A stretch of 64,000 bases of DNA from Alentia gelatinosa (Eukaryota; Annelida; Polychaeta; Phyllodocida; Polynoidae): positions 140,873,118 through 140,937,117 of the forward strand of contig OX465579.1 of the NCBI GenBank assembly GCA_950022655.1. Direction: 5' to 3'. A model generated the notes under the pieces. That model was not told where the DNA came from and did not search any database. It saw nothing but the letters and a program-made list of their open reading frames with translations. Below, in pieces: positions 12,501-27,500 of the stretch (positions are counted from its first letter, which is position 1; each line of letters begins with the position of its first letter). The position numbers were made by a program, and so were the translations under genes.

Positions 12501-15500
12501 TTTTCATGTTATGTATCTCCTTTTTGACCATGCATTGAAAAAGAAATGTTAGATAAAGATATCACGCATCACTGAGTATGTCTGGATTGTGAGAAAGCAT
12601 AGAGAAACATGAGCATATTTTTCTTATTTGTTCAGTACGTGGCTAGGTCTGGTTTGAGGGGCAGCTACCGCTTGAATGAGCTCGATGTCTGTTATCGGCT
12701 ACGTCATCGGAACCGTTCGATTGTGACGACCATAGTGACAGCAGCGTAATCGTGGCGATTTGCTTGGTGTCAGTTGTTGACAAATCGGTTTGTGAGTCAC
12801 AAATTGGGTTTGTCATGTGTTGTCATGGCTAGGGCATGACAACTACAGCGGTTTCATCCTAGGGAATCTTCAGGCTGCACTGATGGAGACTGATTACAAA
12901 GATAAAGTATATCTAGATAATCAGATGACCAAATAAGCGGCCCTGTCAATATTTCTCTTATTTGATCTCTATTTTAAAAACGAGGCGAAAGCACTACTAG
13001 ACGCAACCAAAAACAAAAAACAAAACAAACTTATTTGATCTCTACAACAAAAAATAAGATGGTTTTTAAAGGATTTGGATTTGAGAATAATGGAGATTTA
13101 GTGGAGGTAGCAGCAGGTGTGATGTCTGGGAAAATGACATTGATGGGGACAGACTAATGGAATAAGGCGAAGACAGTTTTGTGTCTGATTTCCCTGAAGC
13201 TGCATCATCGCCGGCCGATCCCTGTTTTATCAGGGATGACCTCTTAAGGTAAACACAAGGCGCCTGTGGTGGAGACACATTTACGGATTACGAGTACTAA
13301 CACCACACAGAGATGCCAGGTTTCCGGTTATTCCCGGTTTCCTTTTTTATGGTAAATTAAATCATCATCATATAGATATAGAGTGGAGATGAGCAGGTTT
13401 CGGAAACTGACCGGTATTTTGCTCCAGACCTTATATTTGGCCATATGATAACTAGTTGTCAAGTATAGTACCGGGGTATAAAGAAATGGTTAACTTATTG
13501 TAGACCTGCGAGTGGTCTTTAGTCCAATTCTTTTATCACTATCAATCATTAGACAAAGCTCAGAAATGTATTGCAATAATTATTATTCACGTGTCACCAC
13601 CAATAATCTCCTTAAGTCAGCAGACAATACTCTGTATCAGTAAAATGTTTTAGTGATCACCTTCTGACTCATAAGACAACCATCAGTAACAGTATAACAT
13701 TTGATAATCATCTAGGATTCCAATCAGGCATCACGTAAAATTCTCCATATCTTATAGACATATAATATGCCAGTTACAGCCAGACTCTTGATGTAACCCC
13801 TCCGTCACATATTCTGAAGAATAAGAAATATGGTATGATATAAACAAACTAGCAGGACAAGCTATTGTTTGTTTAAAAAAACAAATGAACCTCCTTAAAT
13901 AATTGAAGCGGAAATAACCCAAACGAAATGTCAGCTCATGAGGGTAAACTATTAACTGTTTAATTAAATACAATGATTTACTGCGAGTTTGATTAGTCTG
14001 CTTGCAACTACAGAGTGGAACCGATAATTAATGGGTGGTTTACAACGTTGGATATCGACCATGAAGTACAACTCCACTGCAATGGTATCTATGTGGCTGA
14101 CAGCCGTTGATTGCCCAACCACAAAAGACCACTGTGCTTCATCATGATACTCTTTCGCGGGTCCAGTGGAACAAGCCCAAGTCAAAGAATATCTACAACA
14201 CTGAAACCTGTTTAATTTGGTACACCAACGAGAGTATAAGGTCCAAGAAGAGGGTGTACGAGGGTTCCGGTTTAATATTTTGATTTATCATGGCAGCTAA
14301 CCCGAACCAGTGGTCCGAGGCCTATCTGCTGGACAGATGGACCAGTCCAGAGACTTGTTTACAACTCTGCTGGAAAAGAGGGAGAAGGAGCATACTGCTT
14401 TGCACCCCTCTCGGGCAGCACCGTTGACTAGGTCTGTAAAACCGATTGTCAGAGCTATTCAGACTACGCCTCGAAGGAAAAGCTTGAGTGTGATTTACTC
14501 TTGAAGGAAGCGCAAGAGGAGGCACATAAAGATGCTGCTGAAAATATATCACACCCATGGCACACCACTTGTATCATGAGTGTGCTATGGGTGTGTCAGG
14601 AATCTGTCTATATATCCTGACACACCACAGCTTCCTCATATATGGGACTACCTTTTGTGTCAGGACTATGTCGTAAGTGCATAAAGTAAGTATTACTAGG
14701 TGGCTTTATATCATTCCAACTATCCAGTTGCCTGTTGAATAATTTAAGGTTGTACATGAAGACCCTTTTCTGTATGTCAACGAGATCCAGGGATGATGTG
14801 GGTGAACTTTATACAACACTTATGAACGACCTTTGGTCAGGTAGGACAGTCTTAAAGCGAACGACGTTGAATTGTAAACGATAACCCTCGTACGAGATCT
14901 CCTGGACCCTGTACTAGGTGTAGGCATAAGTTATTCAACAGGCCCCTGAACGTAAAAAAGTTGTCAGAGAGGGACAGGAGCCAAGGCGTTGGGTAGCCAC
15001 CATTCTCTCGTTACACATTCCATTGGAGACTACGATTTGGGGTTTGTCTAGTGATTAATTGGGTCATTTTATACGCACCACTTAATGTATTAACTATCCC
15101 GCCCGTCGAGGAAATGAGTGTTAATGATGCATAGCCACCTCCAGGTAAACTGGAAGCCTGCGGTCTACCTGTAATCAGCTTTTAAGTTTGCTGTTTGTTC
15201 CTCTTTCTGGCCTTTCCTTTGAATATAGAACCTAGATATAATCAGAAAAAATCCATCAATGATTAATCTTATTTTCATTCATTGACATAAAAGAATAGAT
15301 TTACTGCTATATCAAAGGACATTCCTTCTCACACCATTTCTATGTGGTGTGGGAAGTAGAAGAACTTTCACCTCTGTAAATATGTAGGGGTGAGATTTCT
15401 ACCAATAGATTCAGTCAAACCCAAAGTAAGTCTAATAGAATATATTGGACAATAAACTAACCAAACGAACAAACAAACCAACACCTTCATAATTATCCCA

Positions 15501-18500
15501 CATTTCATATATTTGATAGGCAATAATGCATTATTCATTTCTTTGTTTTGTTTTTCATTTGAGCAGCGCTATTTTTCATTCATCATCACAAATCCTTTAC
15601 AAAGTTGTTGGTTCTTTCTCCATGTTCAAAATTACTGTCTCCTTTCCTATAACCAGTAGACCCTTCTGCATTGACATGTGCTCGCTCTCACGATGGACAA
15701 TAGTACATGTATATCCTTTTAGCTACATTTGCACCATCTAATGCTGAACAATTACCTCTGAAAATGAATACCAATGAACGAACAGTCCCAGTACCATATA
15801 TATTGTTTAACACTTAAAAGACACCAAAAATATGACCTATATTACATAAAATCATCCGTTGAGAGATCCGCTTTTAGCATTACCTCTGAGCTTGCTCCTT
15901 TTTTTTGTTTGTTTGTTTTCCCCTTTCAACATCAATTTGACTGCACCAATTTTCTTAAAAACCACAGGTCCTATCTAGGATCTTACTAACTCCTCACTAG
16001 CCATTTTGAGGCCTTTAAACATTGGCTCTGTGATGTTCATCCATCAAATGGAACTTGACCTATTTACATCAATCAAATCCCTATAACTAACATAACATCA
16101 ACCCCTAAATCCTAATTGTGTGTGTACTTCTTTTGTATACCTGTCATCCATCTGAAGTGTTTAACCCTGATAGAATTCCCTTCGAAAGGACACCTAGAAA
16201 CCAATTACATCATGGCAAGACAAGTAGCCCTAGTAACAACACAAAAACCAAATTTTGTGACAAGACACCACCCCTAGAACTTGAGCTCTATTAACACTTG
16301 GTAGCTTTCTACTATCAGCTTTCCGATGGCTTGAACCTTTTCACCTTTTTCCACCAATTCAAAAACTGGAAAACCTTTGCTGTGATTAACAGTCCATCAC
16401 TCAACCCAACCTTAGTAGGTCTTTTCCCACTTCCTGAATTTTTCAGCCTTGTTTTCTAGCTTGCAGATATGTTGTTCTATCAAAAGACTCTTCCTAAGTT
16501 CCAAACTACAATCATATACACTGAGGTCATTGTTATCAAAAAGTCTTTGGCGATAGATGTAAAACTTAACATGTAAACATACAAAATTATATCTTTGCGC
16601 TTCTTGACCTTTCTCTTTCCTGCCCAGAAACAAGAAGTTGGGGTTAAGGTCTAAAGACCAGTCTGTAGTAACCCAGAACCATCTTTTTGCACTCTTCCAG
16701 AATCTATCCACATTCTCACAACCGAGGAAAAAATGCTGAACTGTGTCTATACAATCACAATATTATTCATTTGTTTGTTAATGTATTCGATTATGATTAT
16801 TGGTTATTCCGTGAACCACAACTTGTGAGGAGTCTGGCCTGATGTCAGGTCTAGATATCTGACACCCAGCTGTTTGCACATGGTCTGTGTAGGCGAGTGT
16901 ATATATACGCAGCAGATGTCAGCACACTCCAAACACATTTTGTTTTCTCTCGCTAAAACAGGTTCATCGGCATCATAGGAAAACAGATAGAAAACGATCT
17001 CGGGCTGGAAAGTGGAACAATGAACTAATGCACGTCTAATGTTCTGTGTCACTAAAGCGTGCCGCGAGTTCACTCATAGTCAGGACGGACTCTGTACACG
17101 TTGACCACACCCAGCCATATCTTGACTGTACCCTGATGGCACCAGGCTGCCTTATAACTGTCGAAAGGTGCCGCCAGATCGCCAAATCCTTTTGATTTTC
17201 GGAAAGTGGAGTGGCTTTCCTTAACTGATCCCTATATACACATCCCACAGCTCGGAGACTATTTGACTACCAGTCCCGACACTGCGCAGTTATTTTATCC
17301 GATTTCCCTCCTCATTATGACCTAGTGGTGTAAGAGTCAATTTGGCTGGATCTGCTTAGTCACATAGACAACGGGACCGACATCTTAGCGGTGATGATCA
17401 CTATTTGTGAGACTGGTGAAACTAAAACTATAAATCCTAAGTTTAGATTTCTATTAGTGAGATTTCTAAATTCTGTGTGGAAACATTTGAGCCTTGATTA
17501 TGCCAGTCCGCATAAGATAGTTTTATATTTTTTGCATGCCTGATGAGCTCGTATGATGCGAAATCCCAATAACTACTAAAGGGCCTGTTCCACCGATCCG
17601 CCTGGCAGACCCACATAGCTGCTGTGTGTTGATCTTTTGCGCCATCGCTCCATGGATACAAAAATATTAGTTGTTGCACTATACAAGCGTCCGACCCTGT
17701 GGCACACTTAACTATTTGTCTGTGTAGATAATCACATAGTAATCTACTGACAATGAATACAACTGCTTGGATGGCCATTATCCTTTCAGATGCTTCTAGT
17801 TAGGAAGTACATGTGTGTTAGTATTTACCATTTATCTAATATATCTAATTCTCCATCCTGCTATACGAAAGTTATTTACCAGAGGTTAGTTAGAAAGTAA
17901 GGCTAGATGTGTTTAAATACAGTTTCATTATGAAAGTGGTGAAATTGGAGGAGTCTCGAGTCGATATTTATATTATATTCCAAGAAGGATCCAGGGTCTC
18001 AAACCGCGACGTGCTATAGGGGATTTATAACAGGCAGTACATGTTACATATGGAGGATTATGCAGTCTTCTCGCTGCCAGAGTATAATGGTCTAATCTCT
18101 GACACGGTTGAATGGAGAAGCTGTATGGAGACTGCAGGGGCTGCCCAAGACGCCCGAGGTCGGATAAAGGTTATAAGTGCCTCATAGACCCCAGTGCTAA
18201 AAGCGGCCTACTGTTCAGCTTTGGAGTCCTTGATCCCTCTCTTTTGTTATTACAAGTGTTGGTATATCTATAGCCACATTCTGTAAATGCCCAAACATCC
18301 CAAAATAAAGCCATTGAAATAACCTGATGAAGTAAGTAGGTTAAAGATAAACCATTAAAGATGGGATTAAGAAAAAGTACGATTTCTTTTGTTAAAAGAA
18401 GATCAATTTTAATCAGTTTAGTAATTGTACTTGTTGTTAACCGAGATATTTGGCTCGCTTGCATACTAGCCTTGTTTTCATACCGCGAGAGTTTTCAGAT

Positions 18501-21500
18501 ATCATTCAGAAGGTCACAATGGAGGCTCAATCGCATTGCAAATTGTCTGATGTAATAGAATAATTATAAACCCAAGTGATAGGGTATTGTGTATATATTT
18601 TCATTTTTCAATGTAGATAAGTTTGACTACGTAGATTCATTAAGAAATCAAACTACTTTGGAGGAATCCTGTGCCCTGGCAGTGGAGGGTAGGGTTAGTG
18701 GGAGGGGTAGGATACGGTGACTGAGACCCGCCTAGTAAGGTCTCAACAAGGTATCCAATATAAACTTTTTAAGCGTCATAACTTTGTGAATCTCTGAAGT
18801 TGACTAGCAAATTAGAGACCACCTTACCATGAACCATAAAACAATCAAATAAGAATTTGATCTAAGAACACTGGAAGCACCTTGTAAAAGAAACCTATGG
18901 TCTAATTTGGGAGATATTTGTCATTCATTATGTGGTGCCAATAATATTCTTTTATTTTATTAACACTGGCTGCACTGTCAAGTGACAAATGTGCGTGAGA
19001 CCGGCGTTTTGACGGCCGTTTGAACTTAATTGTGTGTGGTTTTGTCAGAAAGGTGGCCAGCCTATTTCCAGCTCGGTATTAGACACAGAAAAGCGTGTCT
19101 CCGCATGTGATATCGCCATACTATAAAGCACAAATATTATAGGATGCAGAGTGCAGTTGTCAGTGTGTTTCTGCCCATGAAATAATGACAATAGAAGTTA
19201 TGTTTCCAATCCTTAATGGGAAACACAGAAACGGCGACATTGACATCCTAGAATTCTGGGTTTAAATTTTCAGAAAGAACAAACTAACCCTGAATGAGAC
19301 TTTTATGGCGTCTAAACTTGTTTTGTATTCGCGTAATCGCAAATAATAATGATAGTTTAAATCCCACCCAGTTCACACTATTCAAAGGAATTCGATATAT
19401 CTCAAAGGTCAACGGGACTGAGAAACAATGTATGTAATGTTTAAATCATATTCTCGCCATTGATCAGACAGTACGAATTGAATCACACGTAGTTGTGTCC
19501 TACTAGACTTGGATTGTGGTGGTTCGATAACAAAAAGTACCTGGGACACCAGAAATAAAACACCGCACGCGTGCCACACTCGGTGATGCCAGCGAGGTTA
19601 TCTGCGGAAGCCAAAGGTTTCCAGTCCGATGTTTGATTCCGGGCTCACAGTAGGTTTTTCCTGGCACGCCCTGGGGTATCCGCTTGGTGAGTGTGGCGCT
19701 CACGGACTGAGCAGCTCTGGGGAGAGCTCCGGGGACTGCGTTATCACCTGTATGCACATAAAACATCATTTACTCACAGAATATGGGCCGGTCCTGTATG
19801 AATGCATTGATCACATAAAAAAAACGTGAATTATTTATGAAGTATCAACGTTTCTAATGAAGATCTGACATTATCATCCTAAAGCCATGCAAACAATATG
19901 CGAATGTTAAAAGTGAGACTTTGTATTCATTTACAAGTATTATGGAGCAAGATATTGTCACATTTAACTTTTATTAGACTTTCCCATCAGGAACACCGGT
20001 TCCCTATGTCAAATTGTAAGGAAGGTACACCGCCCTCTGTATTCTACACCATGTAACCGACATTCCTATTCCAACTGTATAATCCAACAGTATAAACTTC
20101 CTATACACCTCCCCATCCACCAACCCCATACCTTGCCCCTTCTTAAATCCATCTACACAGAGCCTCTTGCATGTATCTAGTATTTCCACCAACTAGCATC
20201 CTCAGAGACTAGAATGTTTTCTTTGTCATCGTACACTTAGCTCCGTCATCACTTGGTATTTTTTAGTGTTTTTACCTGGAAAACATGAGGCATGAGGCGC
20301 AGTAAGAGGAAGATCTCTCCTAAAACATATTTGACGCTAAACTACCCAAACAAAAAGTAAAAGGAGGAGGTGTTCAGATGTTATGTTTCATGTGCTGATT
20401 ATGCAATCATGATCTGTTCCTACGTTATAAATTCTACAACAATATGAATATCCATGAATATAGCTGGGAGCGGGATTGAGGTGAACTTCTCGTCGCCTAC
20501 TCTCTACAACTCTACACTACCTTCCTATCACTTTATATCTCAGATGAGATCGTGCAGTGGTAAAAATGACAAACACATCGCTGTAGGTCGTGCCAGTCCT
20601 ATGTGAGATATGAGAGAAAGGCCTGGTCAAATTACTGTACTCCGTATAGAACTAGATACGACTGTTTGGTTAGAAATCTCCGTGGCGCAGGTCTCCCGTG
20701 TGGATGTGTCTTACTGCAGCGCAGATAGGTGTATCTACCGCAGCGCCATGGACAAGATCTCCATCCACAATCCATCCACTACAGTATACTCATACAGAAA
20801 ACTCCAACTTAACTCTTCAATACAGAGAAATCTCCATCATGGTGTTCTCTCTTGGAGAAATCTTGCCTAGAATACACTATCACAGAGAATCTATACCACA
20901 ATCGACTGTCACAGTGGACTAATACAGAAAAATATCCCCAGAACGCGCTATCATAGAGAGATCTTCATTGTGCATTTCAACAAATATGCTATCCTGATTT
21001 CTCAGCATAGCGTCGCTTCTGTGGTTTTAATAACTGAAGTAAAGATTATTTGAAAAAAAAAGAAGATAACTGAAGTAGGTTTCTGGGTATAAACTGAATT
21101 TTTTATTTTTTTTATTTTGAATAGAGCACAGCATTTATTTTCCAGTATACAGCATACAGTACATTGCATTATTTCCTTGTTGTCTTATTCTCATATCTAT
21201 CTGACTGTACACTTGTAGCAGTCTCTTACACACATCTTTCGTCTTGCTCCCTTTTTTTTATATTTTAACTTTATAATTACATGGTTACCTGGTATAGGGG
21301 ACATAGCCATTGTTAGTTCACGAAGCAGCCACTAGGTGGTCGGGGGACAAATCTGTATTCTGGCTCTTTGTTCTTACGCAATTCAACTGGCTTTCAATAT
21401 TTTACCATGGTTCCATTGACTCTGTACACCCATCCCAAAGCAAGATGACATAATGATTAAACCCAAGGCATGATATTTTCCACATGGAACACTTTATTTA

Positions 21501-24500
21501 CATATGTGAGCAAGGCTAGATTTGTGACACTTCCCTATTATCACTCACTTCTTTTCCACCTCCATTATTGAAGAACACCTACTTTTCAACCTCCATTAGT
21601 GAAGAACACCTACTTTTTCACCTCCATTAGTGAAGAACACCTACTTTTTCACCTCCTTTAGTGAAGAACACTTACTTTTTCACCTCCTTTATTGAAGAAC
21701 ACCTACTCGGGGGGCGTCATGGCGGCGCCCATGGATCATAGGCTATATGGTCAATTCTCCCAGATCGTGATCGATGGGCCACGTACGGTGACCAATAATT
21801 CAAAGGGTCGTTTTCATATCTAAATATTGTTTTATGATATCAGAAACGATATTAGTGTATGTAGAAATGAAAGATCTATCAGGGGAACCCCACTTTCATG
21901 TACCTATATCTTTAATGAAAATTGATAAACCCCTAAAATAGGCATTTTTAGCTCAAAATTCATAGATGAAACCTGTATAACAAGATTTTGAAGACCTCTT
22001 ATTTGTATTTAACTATAAATATTTATCTGTTCTGAATGTGTCATACCCACAAATGTGTTGCAGAACTTATAAAACATGATAAATGTTCAAATGGGCAAAT
22101 TTATTTGTAGTTTAGGTGTGGAAAATCAGTGGTGAAGGGTATGTCACCGTACATGGGCAAGCAACATTAAAAGGTAAAAAAATTATAGAAAAGTACTTTT
22201 TTGGGTACTTTTTCATCCTCCAAATGAAGGAGACATGTGAAAAGGTTTTATAGCATTTGAAGTGTGTTAATTAATTCTTCCATCAAATATACTACAGCTA
22301 AATGAACATGGGTGGTGAACTTTATTTGGTCACCGTACATGGGCAGAAATTATTAGGTTTTGCTTATATAAGGAAGAAGATTTACAATATTTGTGAATAA
22401 TATTTTATACATAAACAGAGTATTATGGAACCATTAACACCTGCAATTTACAAATACTTCAGGCATGTTAATGCCAAGAAATATACATGTATTTTTAGGT
22501 ATGTCACCGTACATGGGCCGGTCACCGTACATGGGCATTGTATTCTGAATAGTATTAATCAACACTAATTTACTCAATATGATTAGAATTTCATTTTCTG
22601 ATAATGAAAATCTGATCCTGCTGATAAATAACAATCAATATTTCCCCTAAGGCCTTGTTAAACCCACATGACCACGTACGGTGACATAGGCATTATAAGG
22701 TTAAATTCATTCAGCTAAAAAATAATTTCCAATAAAGATTAGTGTTCCCAACTTTTACCCCTGCAAGGTATTGTCTTCTACTATATATTTCCACATTTTC
22801 ATAAAGATCTAACTAGTTTGAATTTTTGGTCACCGTACGTGGGCATCGATCACGATCTGGGAGAATTGACCATATGCCGTATACCTCTACCCCTTACTGG
22901 ACTACAACCTTCAGGTCTTCCTATTCTAGATTGCCACCATTTTTCCAATCTACTACACTGCTGATTCTCCATATATTTATCAGTCATTCAATATTTGATT
23001 TTCAGGAATATTCTATCTGTTCTCGTTAGTCTCCTTCTCCTTGGGTGACATCGTCTGTTTTCCTCTTCATCATGCTTTTCCACCTCCTGCTTTCTTCAAG
23101 TAGGGGATAGAAACTAGGCTAAAACCAGCCCCATTCTTTAGAAGTGAGAGGTTCAGGTGCATTCCCCACTCATGTCATGATATAACGAAATATTGTAAAC
23201 TTGTTTATATAGCAATAATATCGGATGTTGTCCTTAAATATTTTTTTATCCTGGGCATTTTCTCACATCTTATTTCATTCCTCCAACCAACCATTGTGCT
23301 GTTATCATGATATATAATAGATCCCTAATTGACATCATAATTTCATTGTGCCGCGGACGAACACCTGCTCAGCAGAATGCAAGTGCAATACCTCCGCTTG
23401 TACATGTGATTAAATAAGGAATTAAAACAAATGATACGGAAGTCCTGATTACAGTATCCGTTCCTGAAGTATTCACCACAAGTGACTATGACTAATGAAG
23501 GCCATACACCACTTCTAAGAACGTGTGTAGACACGGATTGATGACCGCAATTGAAAGGTTGAACCTGTCTAGCCCAACCAAATACTGCGGAGGATATAGA
23601 TAACCTGAAAAGAGACAAATGACCACAGCTGATAACAAAACATTTTTTTTCAGGATCACGTAAATGATTACGTTCGTTGAGTGTGCTCCGCATTCCGACC
23701 ATGCTAAGATACACCTAAATAAGAATACACATCTTTCCACTGACGAATTTGTGTTAGTTTCCCTGCAGTAGAATACCGAGATACGGTTTAATGTACAAAC
23801 CTTTACCAATTTCATTAATTTTCTCCATGAAGTGTCCCCCATCACTTACACACAGAAATATGCCTGCCATTAGAGACTCCTTTGGGCGGTTTTGATGCGT
23901 CGCAGAAGCCTTATTAAGGTTTCCTGTTGATCCTTGTGATATTGAGGTATTTGATTGCCTCGAGGATGATCAGCGTCATTATAAACAAATCCATTTGGAC
24001 TAGGAAATGACATTTACGAAATCCGAATTCATAATATTATTTAGATAACGAGATCTGGGATCAATGTAGGACGGATAGAAAGGCTCTCGTGTCTATAGGG
24101 ATATTTGATATCAATTAATTAGAATACTGTAAGACGTCTACTCTTATAGATGTATTACGCGTTATAGAACATATTGGACGTTAAAACACCCCAAAATAAA
24201 AGAAAGATATATTCATTATTATGCATTTAGTATAATGTATGTATTAATCTCTCTTTTCGACAAAGAATCTTAAGTGCATTTGTAACAATAAATGACAGGT
24301 ATATATGAGGATGTGATTGTAAAAATCTAGGAGCTAACAATGAAACGTTTTGTATTTTGCAGGTTGAGGAATACATGAAACAATTCGACCTTCAAGATGA
24401 CAAATACGAGAAAGTGGCCGAGATCCTCCTTAGTGAGATGGAGAAAGGTCTCGGCAAGGACACTAATGCTGAGGCCATCATCAAGATGTTCCCTACGTAC

Positions 24501-27500
24501 GTGCGTGGCCTACCAGATGGTTCAGGTAAGCGATACTGGCTCCTAGTAATCTAATCACTTGTAGTCGTCAGGTAAACACCTATTGGTATAATGATAGTTT
24601 ATGCACGCTAGGGAAACAACTTAAACGGAGCTTTCAAGGAAGACAACCGGTTATTCCAACCACATTCCATAGACATCTATGGTCTATGAAATGAAGGAGG
24701 TATGAAGTATACGGCACACAGCTTTCCATTTATGGGGGCGGTCACTTGTCCCAGGATCCCGACCAAAACACCAGGTGGCGAGTTGCATATCTATGGACTA
24801 TAATACAGCTTGACCTCTGACTATAGGGGCACCAACTTCACAGGTCGTGATCCCTTATGCGGCGGCACAGGTAACAGGATGCACTATGTGCCGATTTGCT
24901 GTGTTAAACTAGTAGTAGGTCAAAACATATAGATATATCATTGTTTAAATTAAGAATGGATTAAATCCTACCGTAAAACCCCGTTTATAAGCCGATTTAA
25001 TTTTAACGATTTTTGAAAAAAATAGGCTTATAAATTTTTGCCAAAGTCGGGGGTCGGCTTATAACCAGGGTTTTTCAAAAAATGATTTTCGAAAAACCCA
25101 AGTCAGTACAAATCTACTATAAATTACGATAAAACAGAGATATACAGATGTGAATCATTTAATAGTAGTAATCAGTCAGATAGCATGTGATATCCTATAT
25201 TGGTACAAAAGTTCATTGAAACGTTCATATTCTTTACCAAAAATTCTACAAAAAGGTTGTGAGATGGGGGGGGGGGGGGGGGGGGCATGGGGGTTCGTCT
25301 TATAACCGGGGTTCGGCATATAACTAGGGTTCTTAAAGTTTAAGTGCCTCTAGAATCGGCCTATAGCATTTTGCTGAAGTGGGGGGTTGCTTATAAGCGG
25401 GGTCGGCTTATAAGCGGGGTTTTACGGTAATCATGTGCTGGTCAGGAATATATCTCATACACAACAGTTTGTTTTTCAGTGTACCCAATACCCAAGTACA
25501 GCATTCAGTCATGTTTAACTTACAGTGATTCATAACTGAATTAGATTCTTGTTAATGCAAACACATCTATCGTTGCTCTACTAAGAAGTTGTAAAAGAAG
25601 AGATATAACACGATTTTAGAGGTCCTTGACACATATATAGGTAACAGGAGAGCTGGGAAACCGGGAGAACCCGGCAACGGCTGTTCTCGTAGAACCCGGC
25701 CCCGCTTTCCCCCGGTCGAAATAACCGCTAGAAAATTATGAAATTTAGGTTACATATCAACTGCAAATACAAAATGGGGGTTTTTCTTTTTTAAGTATAT
25801 AATTTCCTCGATGATTCTTATCAAATATTCTGGAGAGGGTGCCTGGTTGCCGAGTTCTACCAGGTGCCGGGTTCTCCGCGGTGCGGAGTCATCTTGTATT
25901 CCATATAATGATATAGATTACCATGTCTTCTACTGTATATGTTATATAGTAGTCACGTTGGCTAATAATACAATAAACTTATGTAGATATATCATCTTAG
26001 AGGACAAGAGTGACTGGTGAACTATTGTCTATCAAATCTATCTAGTAAATACAGGTTGTCTATATTAGAAGTGCTTTCATGTATTCATAGATATGGAAAA
26101 AAAATGTTGTCTGTGAGTTCGTAAGATTTAAGAGGTGTAAAGATACACATTCTTTTTACTTTGGCAGAGGTTGGAGATTTCCTAGCGTTGGATCTGGGAG
26201 GCACCAACTTCCGCGTGCTGCTCATCACGCTGAGTGGCTCTGAGGTCAGCATGGAGAACAAGATCTTCCCCATCTCTGAGCAGCTTATGTTGGGGCACGG
26301 CGACAAGGTAAGCTACCAATTCCTCTCTATAGCACATGTCCAATACCACGATGCCTCTTTGCCATCACCTTTCTACCATATGTGTGTAGCTTCCTGACCA
26401 TTGATTTACCTTCTTAACCCTTTCACAGCAGGAGGATGCCTTAAGGCATTACCGCTGTACGGCAGGAAAATGCCTTAAGGCATCTTTTTGTGTTTTTTCA
26501 AAATCATCTTTTTCAAAATATATAAGATGAATTCACAAAATTCCTTCAGGTTATCAAAATCATTAATGTATTTAAGGGGTTCAATATTATCAAGAAATAT
26601 GGAGAAATAAATTGAATAAATCATCAATTTGTGGAGAAAATGGCAAAAATCATGGCAAAACACGCCTGCCATTCACACGTTCACTATGTAACGTCTTCCT
26701 GCCTCTAGTAGCCTATAGGCGAACGTCGATGGTGGCGCTGCCTCTGCTTTCCCGTCCGTGTGAGCGTTAAAGGGTTAATAACTTTTTCTTGCTTACTCAC
26801 CACCACAGCCTAATCTCCCTTTGACATAAACCCGGCGGATGCTGCAGCTTAAAAACCATCAACCAGGCCTCAATATTTCCTTATGTCAATAACGTCGAGT
26901 CTCTTTGTTTCAATTACTAAAGATAACCCATTTTAAAATTGATCTTAGTATATATTCGCCTGATATATTGATAGTTATAATCCATATAGCGGAGAGAAAG
27001 AGATATTTTGAGGTTATAGATATAAGTATAAATTTTGTATTTACAGAATGGATGAAACACAAATCATGTCTCACCCTTACCCATCATCAATAATCTATTC
27101 AATTGGGGGGGGGGGGGGGGGTGAGGTCAATGGTTAAGCCCTACTCAGAGATTCGATCACCTCCCTTGTGGTGTGAAACCAGCGAGAAAAGCTGAAAGAA
27201 ATCAATTTAATTATCTTTTCTTCTAACTATGTTTGTCCTGTGTTTTCAGTTGTTTGACTACATCGCTAAATGCATCGCAGACTTCATGGTGGCTCACAAA
27301 CTGATGGGCAAGAAGCTCCCACTGGGCTTCACCTTCAGCTTCCCATTGAGACAGGAGGGGCTGAACGTGGGGCGGCTCGTCACCTGGACAAAGGGTTTCA
27401 AGTGTGAGGGCGTCGAGGGCGAGGATGTAGTCCGGCTGCTGCATGAAGCCATGCAGCGGAGAGGGGTGAGTTTTTTTATAGGGTGTTGATATGGTCTGTA

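Larger units (their letters stand above)
6523..24362 (+). other. Hexokinase intron 1 (17.8 kb)
   Basis: A very long first intron separates the seven-codon exon from the first domain exon. It carries MITE, SINE, LINE, minisatellite and terminal-inverted-repeat elements listed separately. Stretches such as 11200-13000, 17000-19400 and 23050-24300 show nothing recognisable. Long first introns often hold enhancers or alternative first exons, but none could be identified here. Confidence 0.8.

Noticed and set aside
14286..14558. Frame starting [17 protein letters not shown], possible gag-like fragment
   Set aside because: It stops after about 50 codons and no retroelement motif or terminal repeat could be identified.
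17443..17778. 111-codon minus-strand frame starting with a hydrophobic segment like a signal peptide
   Set aside because: No cysteine framework or known domain, and it lies inside a long intron. A hydrophobic start alone is not enough.
21555..21707. CRISPR-like regular repeats
   Set aside because: Units are contiguous with no unique spacers, and the surrounding genome is animal. This is a minisatellite.
23343..23845. Two overlapping minus-strand frames of 123 and 117 codons
   Set aside because: They overlap in different frames in AT-rich intronic DNA and neither shows a domain or splice support.
24340..24362. ATG at 24340 as an alternative hexokinase start reading straight into exon 2
   Set aside because: It is out of frame with the hexokinase reading frame, and the sequence has a functional acceptor at the exon border.
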